NCBI GenBank assembly: GCA_030762895.1
Contig: CM061062.1
Coordinates: 6,537,293-6,601,292 of the forward strand
DNA length: 64,000 bases
Direction: 5' to 3'
Source of the DNA: Sophora flavescens
Taxonomy: Eukaryota > Streptophyta > Magnoliopsida > Fabales > Fabaceae
Shown: in pieces, positions 1-11,726 of the stretch
Layout of the letters: each line of letters begins with the position of its first letter
How positions within the stretch are numbered: position 1 is the first letter of the stretch
The notes under the pieces: generated by a model
Seen by the model: only the letters and a program-made list of their open reading frames with translations
Told to the model about the DNA's origin: nothing
The model's database searches: none
Program-made: the position numbers and the translations under genes

Positions 1-2677
1 TGAAATCGAGACTACCAACTAAATTAATTTCAACGTCAGTTGAATATACATATAAATTAGTAATTATAATATTAATTATTTGATAAATAAACTACCAAAC
101 CTTGAGGATGTTCCATACAGGATTTGCTTTAGCCTTAGAAGTCCTACTTCTCCCGTTGGCGCAACTTATGCTACTCGCCTTCAGATACGCTATCATAAAC
201 AAATAATCATGTCGATCAATTAACAAATTCATATATCATGTGTGTAATAAACTAAAAACAACTGATATTAAAACTTAAATTAAATTTAAGATTAGTTACT
301 TACTTATTTACAGCTTCCAACACCACCTGTGGCGGCTGTTGGTGGAGAGAGCAAAAGAATATGACAGTATGCCTAGACGGGTGAAGTACGAACAACTTCC
401 AATGGCTTTTCATACAGTAGGGAGCCAGATATAATTCTTTCGGATTGTCTCCCAACAAGTTCCCTAAGTATTTACTCAATGCATCGCCAGCAAAGAATTC
501 CGGCAGAAGGATTGACGGATCTAAGAAACCGTAAACTGATGCAACGCCCTTATCAAGCTGAAGACGATGGATACCTAAGATATGAAAAGGTGTGGATGTT
601 AATTACATAATATATATATTGAAATTAAAATAAATTATTAAATGGAAAAATACCAAAAATAAATAAGTTATAAAATTAAAATTAACTTACGTGCACCAGA
701 GACTCAAAACATTGCTGCTCATCCAGACGTTATTTCTGCAGGCGTTCCCGAGATCGTCACCACAGAAGGAAAATATCCTCCGTTGATCTGGGCGTGCCAC
801 CCATCCATCGTGCTCCAATGGAGATTCAAAAATATCAAACGCATAATCCTCACCAAGTGAGAACAAACGAGTGATAGGTGACAGCGACACCGACGTCGAC
901 TTGGCCTTCAGTTTAGGAAAAATAAAATAGATAAGTTGTTGATAATTAAAAAAAACACAAGTAATTATTTGACTAATTTGGACATTAATAATGAATACAT
1001 ATACCTTTGTTAACATTTCGAGCTCACGTCGTTTGGAGTCCAACTCAAGATCACGCCTTTTCATTTCCAACTCATGCTCATGGCGTTGGACTTCGAACTC
1101 CTGCTCCCTAGCTGCCAATTCATCGTCCTCCACATGTGCCCTACTATAACTCTTTTTTGTGCTCACATGTGAAGGGTTGGCATGCCCTGTGATGTCCTGG
1201 GATGTATCGACGGAGGAAAGCTCTCTGGCAAGCGCCTGCTTGAATTCTGGGTTGGATATTAAGCTTTGCATCAGATGTGTTGTAATAGATGGGTTGGACA
1301 TGAGGTGCTGAGTAATGTCAGCCAAAATTGATGCTTCATCGACCACCTGCTTTCGTGAAGCAGACTTGCCATAATATTCTTTGATGGTCACGCTCCCAGG
1401 AACACCGATAACCCGACCAGGATGGTCTTTCTTGCCTAGAGCAGTCATCAAGACGTCCCGCCGTCCAGAAGGGACGAATGAGCCCTGGGAGGATTGTGCT
1501 TTAAGATCCATCTACAATGAAAAAATGAAATAACGTGCAAGTGAAAAGTGTTAAAAATATCTATACAAATATCAATTGAAATCAAGTTAATTATTTACTT
1601 ACAATCTTATCTGTCACTTCGCGAGTGGCATCAACTTTAAAAGATCCCATCTTTGTCATGCGGCCGGCTAACCAGACATCCTCGCGGTCGATGTCCGACG
1701 GAGGACTTGATGGTATGCCCTCAGGCACCTCTCCTCTTTCAATCCTAGCAGAGTGCTCTTCCTGCTTCGCCCTCAGCCTATCCGCCATCATTTGCTCCAT
1801 CCGAGTCTGGTACCCACCCTGAGACATGGTGTGGCGGTGGACGTTCTTCACCTGATTCAGCCGACCCTTAACTGCCTTAGCCTATTCAAACAAAAACACA
1901 TAATTAGATACAGTTAAATGATCTATAAGAAGCATACAAAATTAACTTAATCAACCAACCTGAAATTCTCCATCCTGTCGACTCCTGGCAAACATATCCC
2001 AAGTATCCTGATCAATCCAGGGATAATCCGAGAACATTTTATCAAGCCGCTTCTTCCCAGATACATAGTACATGGTAAGATCATGCTTGAACCCATTCCA
2101 ACGCTTTGATGCCATTTTCATACATTTATGACGATGATCCTCGTCATTTGGCACAGTCCAAGCTACCTACACATTAAATACATAACAACTGGATGGATTA
2201 TAACTCGGATAATTATCTAATAATGTAAATCGAACAAATGTAATGGTAAAATACCATGATAGCCTCCCAAATCTGATCCTTAACATTATGTGGAACGTCA
2301 TTCCAGTGGTTGTAGTTGATGCTTACGTGCTGCTTCGCTTGTAGAAACACCCACTTATTAAATTCTTTAGCACGGGGTCCCTGGGCATTTAGATTAGCAT
2401 CGAAGGAAACCTCAAGCTTCTGTCCGCTTTGCCTGTCCTTCTCTAGTTTCTTCAACGAGGTGGCTCCTCTACCCCGTTTCCTATGAGCCTGTGATGTCTG
2501 TATGGACAAAAAAATGATAAAATAGAGGGTTGTAACATTATAAACTTACATTAAAAAGAAGGACTAAAGATAGTATATAACATGTAAACTTACACTAGAA
2601 TCGGGCGTAGGCGTGATCGGGTCCTGCGTAGCCCCCACAGTGTCCTCCCGTGCATGTGGGCTATCCGACTGATCCAT
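1..2677 (-). pseudogene. CACTA accessory gene: TnpA-like (Transposase_24-type) N-terminus plus Ulp1-like C-terminus, broken
   Basis: Nine exons are recognisable from GT-AG borders and by comparison with copy 2: 2594-2677, 2255-2497, 1960-2166, 1603-1881, 1005-1511, 691-905, 304-574, 101-189 and 1-11 (cut). The first five encode the plant Ptta/En/Spm-type protein: a basic N-terminus, a helix-rich central part (NKWVFLQAKQHVSINYNHW), then a charged coiled coil near 1020-1130. Such proteins are associated with CACTA transposition and probably bind subterminal repeats. The last exons resemble the C-terminal domain of Ulp1-type cysteine proteases (LYLAPYCMKSHW). Exon 7 is 2 nt shorter than in copy 2 and exon 8 is 1 nt longer, so the C-terminal half is out of frame. 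The family assignment is from memory of motif patterns. The lesions are read directly. Confidence 0.8.
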
Positions 2678-2698
2678 ATGTATGCCTGTTCAGAAACA

Positions 2699-3535
2699 AT
2701 ATATATGTATTAACATAGGTTATAACTCAAAATAAATACAGAAGTATTAATAAAAATAACTAGATAGGTCCTGTAGATATACAAAACATCTATCCAATAT
2801 AAGGACAATACGGGAGATTGAAAACTATAGTTTTTGAAGATTGACAAGCACTGGTCACGGCCTGGCAATGATGTCCATCACGGTCGTAACATGCCAACTG
2901 AACCAGACCCTCACATGCAGAACTGATCACAGTCTAGCCGTGATGAGGATCACGGCCGTGACAGATCAACCAGCAGAGCAACATGCACTCAAAACCAAAA
3001 ATAGAGACATTCCAAACAACTCAAACTCACGGTTTCAAGTTTCAACTACTGAGACTACAGTTTCAACATACACTCAAAACCAAAAATAGAGACATTCCAA
3101 ACAACTCAAATTCACAGTTTCAAGTTTCAACTACTGAGACTACAGTTTCAACATACACTCAAAACCAAAAATAAAAAAATGTGCCCTAAAGACTTACCAG
3201 AAATAGGCGCTCGCGTGGTGGTGGGGGGGGGGGGGGAGCTCGAGTGGTGGCCAACGTTCTATTTGGTTACCGAGAGCAGAGGGACAAGGAGAGTTAGTGC
3301 GCGGGAAGGGGAAAGAGAGATGTCAAGTTATTGCAAAGAATGAGCGGGAAAGACAGAGTTAGGGGTTAAGAGTGTACCTCACAGTGGTGGTGAAGAAGCC
3401 CTCGCGGTGGTTGCGGTGGAGATGAGCTCGCGATTAGGGTAGAGTGAGAGTGAGGGTTGAGCGTGATGAAAAGAGAAAAGAGACGTGCAGAAGGCGCGCG
3501 GGTGTAAATGTTATAATCAAAATAATACAACATTT
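2699..3535 (-). other. 5' leader/promoter side of the CACTA gene, non-coding
   Basis: This stretch lies upstream of the minus-strand start codon at 2675-2677. It holds one imperfect copy of the CACGGCC inverted-repeat module (about 2850-2965), an 85-bp tandem repeat (2987-3172) and a run of 14 G at 3223-3236. Copy 2 has GGGTGGGAAGC at the G-run position, so the run looks like an expansion. Several short open frames here arise from the tandem repeat and are not judged to be genes. Confidence 0.7.
2987..3172 (+). repeat. 85-bp tandem repeat, two full units
   Basis: Units start at ACTCAAAACCAAAAATA at 2987, 3072 and 3157 (partial), a period of 85 bp. The same array is in CACTA copy 2 at 40503-40694 in opposite orientation, so it belongs to the element. 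Confidence 0.9.
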
Positions 3536-3662
3536 TACGTTAGTTGTTAGTAAAAACTGACGTTAAAGGTCATTTATTTAACGTCAGTTGTCTTAAGAAA
3601 CTGACGTTAAAAAACACTCACACTTCTAACGTCAGTTGTTTTAAACAACTGACGTTAAAAGT
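3536..3662 (+). repeat. CACTA inner subterminal repeat cluster
   Basis: Paired inverted copies of TTAACGTCAGTT and AACTGACGTTAA occur about every 30-40 bp. They form dyads such as CGTCAGTTGTTTTAAACAAC. In CACTA elements, subterminal repeats of about this length are the binding sites of the TNPA-type protein (known for En/Spm); here that role is inferred. Confidence 0.85.
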
Positions 3663-3794
3663 GTATAACATTCATTCCTTTGACTACTGTGCTACTTACC
3701 CATGCACCTTGTAACTTAATCCTCTTAATGAGCATTAAGTTTATAGATAAGTTTTCAAGAAAATCATAATAGCTTAGTAACTTCATCCCCTGCT

Positions 3795-3943
3795 CCTATA
3801 AATAGCTTCCTTCCATACTTTTAATTTTTGGCTTCACAATATGGCTCTGCCATGGAGATTAACTTCATCACTCTTTCTTCCTATTCCTAGACTCAAAGAT
3901 CTTTGTCTTAATGGTCAAACTACTTCTGAGGTTGTGTAAATCA
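3795..3943 (+). promoter_or_regulatory. Possible outward-facing promoter and 33-codon ORF inside CACTA
   Basis: A good TATA box (CCTATAAATAGC, about 3795-3806) lies some 40 bp before an ATG at 3841. That ATG opens a 33-codon frame (MALPWRLTSSLFLPIPRLKD and onward) ending near 3942. It points away from the transposase-like gene, toward the element's end. Copy 2 has this block twice (near 38870-38950 and 39795-39880, minus strand). Transcription is not shown. It could be a captured host promoter or simply AT-rich sequence. Confidence 0.4.
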
Positions 3944-4629
3944 CGTAACATGGGTGATAAGCTTGTGTAAATCACGTAATGTGAGTTGCTCACCTTTTCA
4001 TCCTTCCGGAGAATCAGCTGCTGGAGGGCAAATCAGGTGCTCGGGCGTCACAGTTCCAAAACCTCAGCTTTGGCAGCAAGTGACCGTCATGGAAGTCTCT
4101 AGAACCACTGCCTTTGCTTGAAACAGATCTAGTGCACCTGTTTTTGCCTCTCTTGAGCTCTCTCATGCCCCCCAGTTTTCTGAGGTCTTAAAGGATCCAA
4201 GTGACTGTTCCAAGACCATTGCTAAAACAGATCGAGTGCACCCTTCGGAGTATAGTTTTCCCTTTGGCATATTTCATAAAACTCTCTGATGGGATGTAGC
4301 TTTAATGTTTCGGGTGTGATAAGGGGTTCCAAAAGTGGCCTTATGCTTTGCCACCCGTGAAGGGAACGAAGCCTCAACAAATGTTTAGGATTTTAAACCC
4401 TTTCAATAATGTAACTTTTTATAGGATTTTAAACCCTTTCAATCTTCTGTATCAGTCTGTATTACACTTCATGAATGAGATCCGGTTTGGGTTATTGATT
4501 CAAGTTGTACTTCGCACATATATTTTAGTTTTCAAAACAGAAACACAAAACATCAAAGCAATTGTGAAACTGAAACTTTGAGGAAGGCAATGCGGAAGGG
4601 TACGTATACTAGATAAAAAAATTATTAAA

Positions 4630-4925
4630 ATAACCTTTAAAGTCAGTTGTTGTAAGGACTGACGTTAAAAGTGAAGTGACTCACTTTTAACGTCAGTTCG
4701 ATAAAGAACCGACGTTAAAATCTTCACTGTTAACGTCAGTTGTTTATTGAACTGACGTTAAAAGTGAGTCACTTCACTTTTAACGTCAGTCCTTACAACA
4801 ACTGACGTTAAAATTGAATTAATTAAGTCTGATATTTACAAAACTGCCACCGCCCCCTTTTTAACATCTAGCTTTTGGGTAACTGACGTAAACCTTTACC
4901 GTCTAATGTATATTTTCCACTAGTG
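4630..4925 (+). repeat. CACTA outer subterminal repeats and terminal inverted repeat
   Basis: The stretch 4630-4815 is a chain of AACGTCAGTT / AACTGACGTT dyads. Half-sites alternate in direction so that long self-complementary stretches form. It is followed by a GTCTAATG segment and the CACTAGTG terminus at 4918-4925. Confidence 0.9.
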
Positions 4926-4938
4926 ATAGCTTCAAGAG

Positions 4939-5955
4939 ATGGCTACAAATGATATCCTGGGTGATGGGGCTTCACTCACTAGACCCCCTGCCTTTAATGG
5001 CTCCCAATACATGTATTGGAAAGAGAGAATGCTTATCTTTCTTGAGGCTGCAGGTTTAGATGTATTAGATGCTGTTGAAAATGGTCCCTATGTTCCATTT
5101 ATTCTTGATGCTAAGAGAAATAAACAAACTAAACCAAAAGATGACTGGAATGATGATGATAAAAGAAGAGTTGGTTATAATGCTAAGGCAAAAAATATTA
5201 TAACAGCTGCTTTGAATTATGATGAGTTTTTCAGGGTCTCCAATTGCAAAACGGCAAAGTAAATGTGGGATACTCTTCAACTCACTCATGAAGGAACCAA
5301 CGATGTGAAAAGAGAAAGAATGAATGCACTAGTCCATGAATATGAACTCTTTCACATGAAGAATGGTGAGGAGATAGATGAACTACAAAAGAGGTTTACA
5401 CACATTGTGAACCAGCTAGAAGGACTCGGACATACAATCACAGATGAGAAAAATATTAACAAGATAATGAGATGTTTGAGTCGTGAATGACAGCCAAAAA
5501 TTACTGTAATTACTGAAGCAAAGGATCTAGACACCATGCAGATTGCTACTTTATTTGGCAAGTTGAAAGAACACGAATTGGAACTCAATAGATTGAAAAG
5601 TCATGAAGATAAGGAGAAAAAGAAGAAAGGACTCTCACTCAAGGCTCATATCTCCAAATAATCAATAGAAAGTGATGAATATGAACACCTTGATGATAGT
5701 GAAGAATCCGAAGAAGAAGACATGGGATTGCTTGTGAGGAAATTTAGAAGATTCATAAAAAAGAATAGAAACAAGAAGCAATTTAGTTTTCCTACCAAAA
5801 AGAACACGAACAAAGGTGAAGCACTTCCTCAACAATCAAATGCTTTGAATGTGGAAAGCTTGGACACTACAAAAATGAATGTCCAAAGCTACAAAAGAAA
5901 GAAAAGTATGAGAAGAACAACAACAAAGGAAGAATTCTTGGTGGTGGAACAATAG
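4939..5955 (+). pseudogene. Copia-1 gag (UBN2-type) with zinc knuckle, broken
   Basis: The start MATNDILGDGASLTRPPAFN and the following MYWKERM segment are typical of plant Copia gag of the SIRE/Maximus type. The protein would form the virus-like particle shell. The frame is interrupted by stops at 5260-5262 and 5488-5490 and by a further stop near 5660. A CCHC zinc knuckle (CFECGKLGHYKNEC) is encoded at about 5840-5885. It is out of register with the open frame around it, so a frameshift lies just upstream. The protease core with its catalytic Asp is missing: only about 60 bp separate the knuckle from sequence matching the protease/GAG-pre-integrase junction. Confidence 0.85.
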
Positions 5956-6986
5956 GAAAAAGTCCAGCAATCAAGATTGAGGATGTTCTCTATGTGGAAG
6001 GGCTCAAACACAATCTTCTAAGTATAAGCCAATTATGTGATAAAGGCTACAAGGTAAACTTTAACTCAAATTTGTGTATGATCGAATCCATTCATGATAG
6101 TAACATAAGATTGATTGGAAATAGAATCAATAACATCTATATGCTAGACTTAGACAATTTAATTTCCAATGATGCATGTTGCTTAATTTCCAAAGAAGAT
6201 GAAAATTGGCTTTGGCATAGGAGAATAGCTCACATTCATATGGATCACTTGAATAAATTGATTTCCAAAGAACTTGTAATTGGTTTACCAAATAAAAAGT
6301 TTGTTAAAGAAGGCTTATGTGATTCATGCCAAAAGGGTAAACAAGTGAAAACCTCATTTAAGACTAAAAACATCGTTTCAACTAGTAGACCCTTACAATT
6401 GCTGCACATGGACCTTTTTTGACCTTCTAGGACGAAAAGCTTTGGTGGAAATCTTTATGCTCTTGTAATTGTTGATGACTTCTCTAGATTTACTTGGTCC
6501 TATTTTTTAGCACAAAAGAATGAAGCTTTTAAAGCTTTTAAGAAAATGGCTAAGGTTGTTTAAAATGAGAAAGATGTGAAAATTGTTTCAATTAGGAGTG
6601 ACCATGGAGGAGAATTCCAAAATGAGGAGTTTGATAACTTTTGTGATGAACATGGTATAAAACACAATTTTTCTACACCTAGAACTCCACAACAAAATGG
6701 AGTAGTTGAGAGGAAAAATAGGTCACTTGAAGAAATTGCTAGAACCATGTTAGGTGACTCTAATTTACCAAAGTATTTTTGGGCTGATGCTGTGAGTACT
6801 GCATGTTATGTTTTAAATAGAGTTCTAATAAGGCCAATTTTGAAGAAAACTCCATATGAACTTTACAAGGGAAGAAAACCTAACATTTCTCATTTTCATG
6901 TCTTTGGTTGTAAATGTTTTGTGCTAAATAATGGCAAGGATAATATTGGGAAATTTGATCCCAAAGTGATGAGGGTATTTTCCTAG
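5956..6986 (+). pseudogene. Copia-1 GAG-pre-integrase and integrase, broken
   Basis: The GAG-pre-integrase segment (EGLKHNLLSISQLCDKGYKV, then LWHRRIAHIHMDHL) includes the HHCC zinc-binding signature (H...H, C..CQKGK). The integrase core follows: VDDFSRFTW carries the first catalytic Asp, SDHGGEFQNEEF the second, and TPQQNGVVERKNRSLEE the Glu, so the catalytic triad is present. Stops interrupt it at about 6419-6421 (TGA) and about 6561-6563 (TAA), and a frameshift follows near 6980. Integrase would insert the cDNA copy into host DNA; this copy cannot make a full protein. Confidence 0.88.
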
Positions 6987-7015
6987 GTTATTCATTAAAT
7001 AGCAAAGCATATAGA

Positions 7016-8177
7016 GTGTTTAACAAGCGTACTTTATCAATGGAAGAATCTGTTCACATAACATTTGATGAGTCCAACCCCAAAAGTTTGGGAAAGGACA
7101 TTTTTGATGATGCAGAAACTCTTGAGGATGAAGTGAAATCTGATGAAGGAAAAGAGAGCAACAAGGAAATGGAAGATGAAGAGAGAAATAAAAAAACCTC
7201 AAGCAGAACTTCAACAAGAATATCTTCCTAAGGAGTGGCAAGCTTCAAAGAATCATCCCCTAGACAATATCATTGGAATTTGGTGAACTAATGCAAAGTG
7301 AATTTAAAATGTCCATGACGGGAGAGCTTACCTTCTTTCTTGGACTTCAAATTAAACAATGCCAAGATGGAACCTTCATAAGCCAAACAAAGTATTGCAA
7401 GGAACTACTAAAGAAGTTTGGAATCGAAAGTTCAAAGGAAATGGCAACACCAATGAGTCCAGCCTGCTACTTGGACAAAGATGAACATGGTAAATCTATA
7501 GATGTATCCAAGTATAGAGGTATTATTGGATCCTTACTTTATCTCACTGCAAGTAGGCCAGGTATAATGTTTAGTGTGTGTATGTGTGCAAGGTATCAAG
7601 CTAATCCTAAAGAATCACATCTTACTGCAGTTAAAAGATTCATGACGTATCTTTTAGGAACAAAAGAAATGGGGTTGTGGTATCCCAAGGGATCCACTTG
7701 CACATTAATAGGATATTCCGACTCTGACTTTGCTGGATGCAAGTTAGATAGGAAGAGCACAAGTGGAACATGCCATTTATTAGGAAATTCCCTAGTGTCC
7801 TGGTTTAGTAAAAGCAAACTAGTGTGGCCTTATCCACAGCTGAAGCAGAATATGTTGCAGCCGGGAGCTGTTGTGCTCAAATCCTATGGATGAAACAACA
7901 ATTAATTGACTATGGCGTTTATCTGGATCATATACCAATAAAGTGTGATAACACTGGTGCAATTAATCTAACAAAGAACCCAATTATGCACTCAAGAACC
8001 AAGCATATTGAAATTAGGCATCATTTTATCAGGGATCATATTCAAAGTGGTGATGTTGTGATTGAACATATAGATACAACCAAGAAATTTGCTGATATAT
8101 TCACCAAACCACTAAATAAGGAGAGTTTCTTCTTTATAAGAAGGGAACTTGGCATAATTGATCCTCAAAATAATTGA
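7016..8177 (+). pseudogene. Copia-1 reverse transcriptase/RNase H remnant with large RT deletion
   Basis: After a linker (7016-7231) the frame jumps, near 7275, straight to EFGELMQSEFKMSMTGEL. That motif lies after the RT active site, so the palm with its YVDD motif is deleted. The rest is well kept: RT connection, then RNase H (SDSDFAGCKLDRKSTSGTCH; STAEAEYVAAGSCCAQILWM; CDNTGAINLTKNP) and the usual C-terminal end FADIFTKPLNKESFFFIRREL. A frameshift near 7825-7890 splits RNase H between two frames. Function is lost. Confidence 0.88.
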
Positions 8178-8737
8178 TAACAGATGGCAAGCAAGGCAGC
8201 ACAAGTTGCTGAAAATTATGAAGGACATGGGCAAGATGCTTTTATCTAGTCTCAGTATAGACTAAATGTCCTTAGATGTCTGTAATTCTTTTTTTGATGT
8301 TTTGGATGTTTTGATGTATTGCATATACTCTGTAATGATTTATTATCAATGAATGCAAGACTGTTTTTCAGTTTGATTTCAATACTCTTCACAGTTTCTT
8401 TTTGATAATGACAAAGGGGGAGAAAGATGAACCGTACAACTATTAATTCTATCTTGCATTTGCTGTAAAATTTTTTTTCTCCGATATGTTATTTTTTTTT
8501 CTCTGATACCTGAGTATGAACTGCTTTGAAAAGACATACTTGAACTTATAATAAATGCAAGATTATTTTTTTTCCATGATAATGATATGATAACACTTGA
8601 TCTTTTGAAAGATATCAATGACACAGGGGGAGGATGAAAATGACTCAAGAACCATGCTTACTGAATAGCTGTACTCTAATTTCTTAATAACTAAGGTTAA
8701 GTATGGTAAGGTTTGTCATAATCAAAAAGGGAACGTT
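8178..8737 (+). other. Copia-1 3' untranslated region with polypurine tracts
   Basis: Non-coding. Two GGGGGAG-type tracts (CAAAGGGGGAGAAAG near 8413 and CACAGGGGGAGGATG near 8622) and a weaker AAAAAGGGAA just before the LTR at 8738 are candidate plus-strand primers. No env-like ORF is present, unlike in full SIRE elements. Confidence 0.7.
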
Positions 8738-8844
8738 TGTAAGACTAAGACCTCATTCATGTTTTGATGTATGACAAACAAAGTGTATTTTGCACATTTT
8801 TAATTTTGACTACGTACTCATTTCGTCTTAAGTTGCATCAAGAT

Positions 8845-9470
8845 CACTCGTCCAACAAAGCAAAACTAGCGCTCATCCAACACGGAAAATATAAGCGCTC
8901 ATCCAAAGAAGTGAACCAAGAATGACGTCCAACAAAGTAAAAAAAAAAAAACTGACGTCCATTGAACCACTAAAGAGCTCGTCCACTAAAGTACCATTTG
9001 GAGCGCGTCCACTGAAAAACAACAAAAGCACGTCCATTGAAGTACAACAAAAGCACGTCTCCTGAAATACAACAAAAGCGTGTCCACTGAAGTTCAAAAA
9101 AAGTACGTCCACTGAAGTACAAGAAGAGCGCGTCCACTAAAGTATAACAGAAGAGCTTATCTGCTGACGTGGTACTTGGAGCTCGTCCGCTGACGTGGCA
9201 CTTGGAGCTCGTCTACTGAAAGTAACTGAAACACGCATCTACTGAAGTAAAAAGGAGAGCTCGTCTACTAATAGTGGCAAAAGGAGCTCGTCTACTAATG
9301 ATACGCACTTTGGACTTGCAAAGATCTTAATGAAAAGCTCCGTCTACTAACATGGCATATAAAGCTCGTCTACCAGTTGAAGCCCGTCCAATTACCTTGT
9401 GTTAGCACTCGTCTACCAGTTGAAGCACGTCCAATAACTTGTGTTAGCACTTCCGTCCAGTGACGTGGCA
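8845..9470 (+). repeat. U3 array of spaced CGTCCA/CGTCTACT units, family-A LTR
   Basis: A degenerate unit of about 24-26 bp has a constant core (CGTCCAAC, CGTCCACTGAA, CGTCTACTAA) and a more variable remainder. Many units read GACGTCC or TGACGTGG, giving regularly spaced ACGT cores upstream of the TATA box. Such cores are bZIP binding motifs in plants. An enhancer role is inferred from position. Confidence 0.75.
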
Positions 9471-9694
9471 AAATGGACGCGGCTATTTGCTATTCTTTCA
9501 GATAGAAATAGATATTTTACTCTTCAATTAGACTTGGCTATCCTTTCAGATGGAAACGGTTATTTTTTGAGAAGGACGCAAACTCTACAAGAATCAACAG
9601 AATCACATTTCAAGAACAAGAATCAAGAAAACAGATTTTGTTAAATCAGTTCCAAATCTGTTTTAAATGATCCCAATGACTATAATTTGTCTTC

Positions 9695-9703
9695 TATATA
9701 AAG
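9695..9703 (+). promoter_or_regulatory. TATA box of family-A LTR
   Basis: TATATAAAG follows the U3 array. The same box with flanking AGAGGGATCAAAGGAACAC is found in the other family-A copies (near 31473 and, reversed, near 29790). Confidence 0.75.
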
Positions 9704-10364
9704 AGGGATCAAAGGAACACTTTTCATGAACCTAACTCATTCTGATTGTGAAACTACGAAAGATCCAAAAGTGCTTCATCTCTGAGAAAAGTGTGATATT
9801 GGTTAGAACTTCAATTTGTATAATCACACTTTTAGAGTCTTTCTTCTACTCAATTCTTTTCACGAATTAGTGTGATTAAGAGAGGGTATCTCTTAGGCTT
9901 GAACAAGGATAGAAGGGATCCTTTGGTATAGAAAAGCAAGTGTGCTTTCTGGTGAATTCTTGAGCTAGGAGGTTATCCTTGTGTTGCTGTAATTGGAATT
10001 TTGTAATTGCTGATTATAGTGGAGAAAACTACAGAGGTGTGGGACTGGATGTAAGCTTACCAGAGGAGGTAGCCGAACCAGGATAAATCGGTTTGCGTGT
10101 TCTTCTCATCTCTAAACTCCATATACTTGTTATATGCACTTGTGTGCTGTGAATGAGTTTTAAGAATACTTGTTAACTTGAATCTTTGATCTACAATCCG
10201 TGTTAAACTTGTTATTACTTCTTATATTTCTTCTTAACATCATCACTTGTACCATAACCTGATTCTTGGGAATTAAAATTGAGTGAAAACCAATTTTCTT
10301 CAAAGAAACACTGTTTTGCTTTAAATTGTTGAAAAAGTTTTCAATATCTCAATTCAACCCCCCC

Positions 10365-11726
10365 TGGTGGACGGTTTAGGCAAGTATACCTAGTCGTACA
10401 AGTAATAAAGAGGTAAGAGGGATATCGTTCCCACGAGGACTGAGATAAGTACTAGCACATAACAAATCAACTACTATCTAAGCGGATATTTGGATGGAAG
10501 GGAGCTCAATATTAAATACCAAGCCCAACAAGTGTTAAAATTTAAAATAAACAAAATAAAAGGAACAAACTCTTTTTGGATTTTTATCAAACACTTGGAA
10601 TGCAAAAACAGGGATTCTTCAAATATGATGAAAGATATTGGGATTAAACTTCACTAAACATTTGCCTCATGCAATACTAAGACCACCAATCCAGTTTATG
10701 CTTCAAATATTAAAATCAACCCACAAGATTACTCAAGTCCTAATTCCTTAGATGACAAGAGCCTAAATCCCCTAATTAGACCCTAATTTCTTAGGTGGCC
10801 TAATTAATGAATTTGCATTAAGAGTAGGGATTACACGATTACTAATAAACCAAAATCCATTCCTAGATACAAGTTTTACTAGGTGATTAATTTCAGATCA
10901 AGAAATGATAAGAACTTCCCAATTGCAAATCAAATCTCAGAACAATTCATGGATGATCAAACCACAAAAAGCATTAAGCATAGGAATCAATCACTAATAA
11001 AGGAGCATAAACATAGATTAATAAATCAAGGCAAATACATGAGATTCGGTTTAGCTACATCTAATCCCAACAAAAAGGGATTTAGCTACTCATAGCCATA
11101 GAGAAAGCCAAAATCAAAACAATAGAAATAAAGGAGAGAAGAAACTCCATGGAAGTTTTCCACAGCAGCCACAACAGCCCCTGGTTCAGAGAAAAAGTCC
11201 TTTTAGGGTTGGAGTCCAGTCCCCCCTTATTCTGCTCAGATGCCTTATTTATAGATTCAAATAATGCGCGTCACGACCGTGATGGCCATCACGGCCAGGC
11301 CGTGACGGGTTCTGCCCTGGGTGCTTCTTCAATTTCTGGTTTGTCACGGCCGTGACGCTCATCACGGCTAGGCCGTGATCAGTTCTTCCTATTGAGGGTC
11401 TGGTTCAGCTGACATGTCACGGCCGTGATGGGCATCACGGCTAGGCCGTGACCAGTTCTGACTTTTGCCTTCTTTTCTTTTCAGTTTTGCTTGATCATGG
11501 CCGTGATGGGCTCTGTTTGGTTCATTTTCTTCACTTTTCAATCCCCATCTCCATGTAAGCTCCATCATGGTTGATCTTGAGCATTTGATCCTTAATTTCT
11601 GCAAAACAACACCAAAAAACCGCCTTACCCGTTCCAAGGTAAAAACTAACAAAAAATCAAATTAAAATTGCCTAAACTATATGAAAATGCATGCAAAATG
11701 TTAATGAAATATGAGGTGAAATCACA
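10365..11726 (-). mobile_element. Solo LTR, family C, copy 1 (reverse orientation)
   Basis: Read on the minus strand it runs TGTGATTTC...CCGTCCACCA and matches the LTR at 37043-60126 (nested parts removed) along its length, about 1.36 kb. It is flanked on both sides by C runs (7 before, 21 after), so it lies within the poly-C tract of the family-A LTR. The 5-bp duplication would be CCCCC and cannot be delimited. No internal region is present, so it arose by LTR-LTR recombination. Its 5' end lacks the six bases TGATAG seen in copy 2. Confidence 0.85.
11263..11510 (-). repeat. CACGGCC inverted-repeat module, family-C LTR copy 1
   Basis: Three full copies and a partial one of the pair TCACGGCCGTGA plus ATCACGGC-(2-3 nt)-GCCGTGA. 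They lie just upstream (minus strand) of a TATTTATAG-type TATA box near 11246-11255, i.e. in the U3 promoter region. The unit length is about 60-70 bp. Confidence 0.85.

Larger units (their letters stand above)
1..4925 (-). mobile_element. CACTA (En/Spm) DNA transposon, copy 1, cut by window edge
   Basis: The element ends at 4925 with the reverse complement of CACTAGTGGAAAATATACA, the same terminus that opens copy 2 at 37904. The other end lies left of the window. It carries subterminal arrays of AACTGACGTTAA-type repeats, a multi-exon gene on the minus strand, and long non-coding spacers, all collinear with copy 2 in inverse orientation. No TNP2/TNPD-type transposase is visible in this part. 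The right flank starts ATA; the matching duplication is off-window. It abuts the gag of a Copia element, so it probably inserted between that element's 5' LTR and gag. Confidence 0.93.

Noticed and set aside
2841..3174. Short ORFs with repeated TQNQK/STTETTVSTY
   Set aside because: Products of the 85-bp tandem repeat in the CACTA leader.
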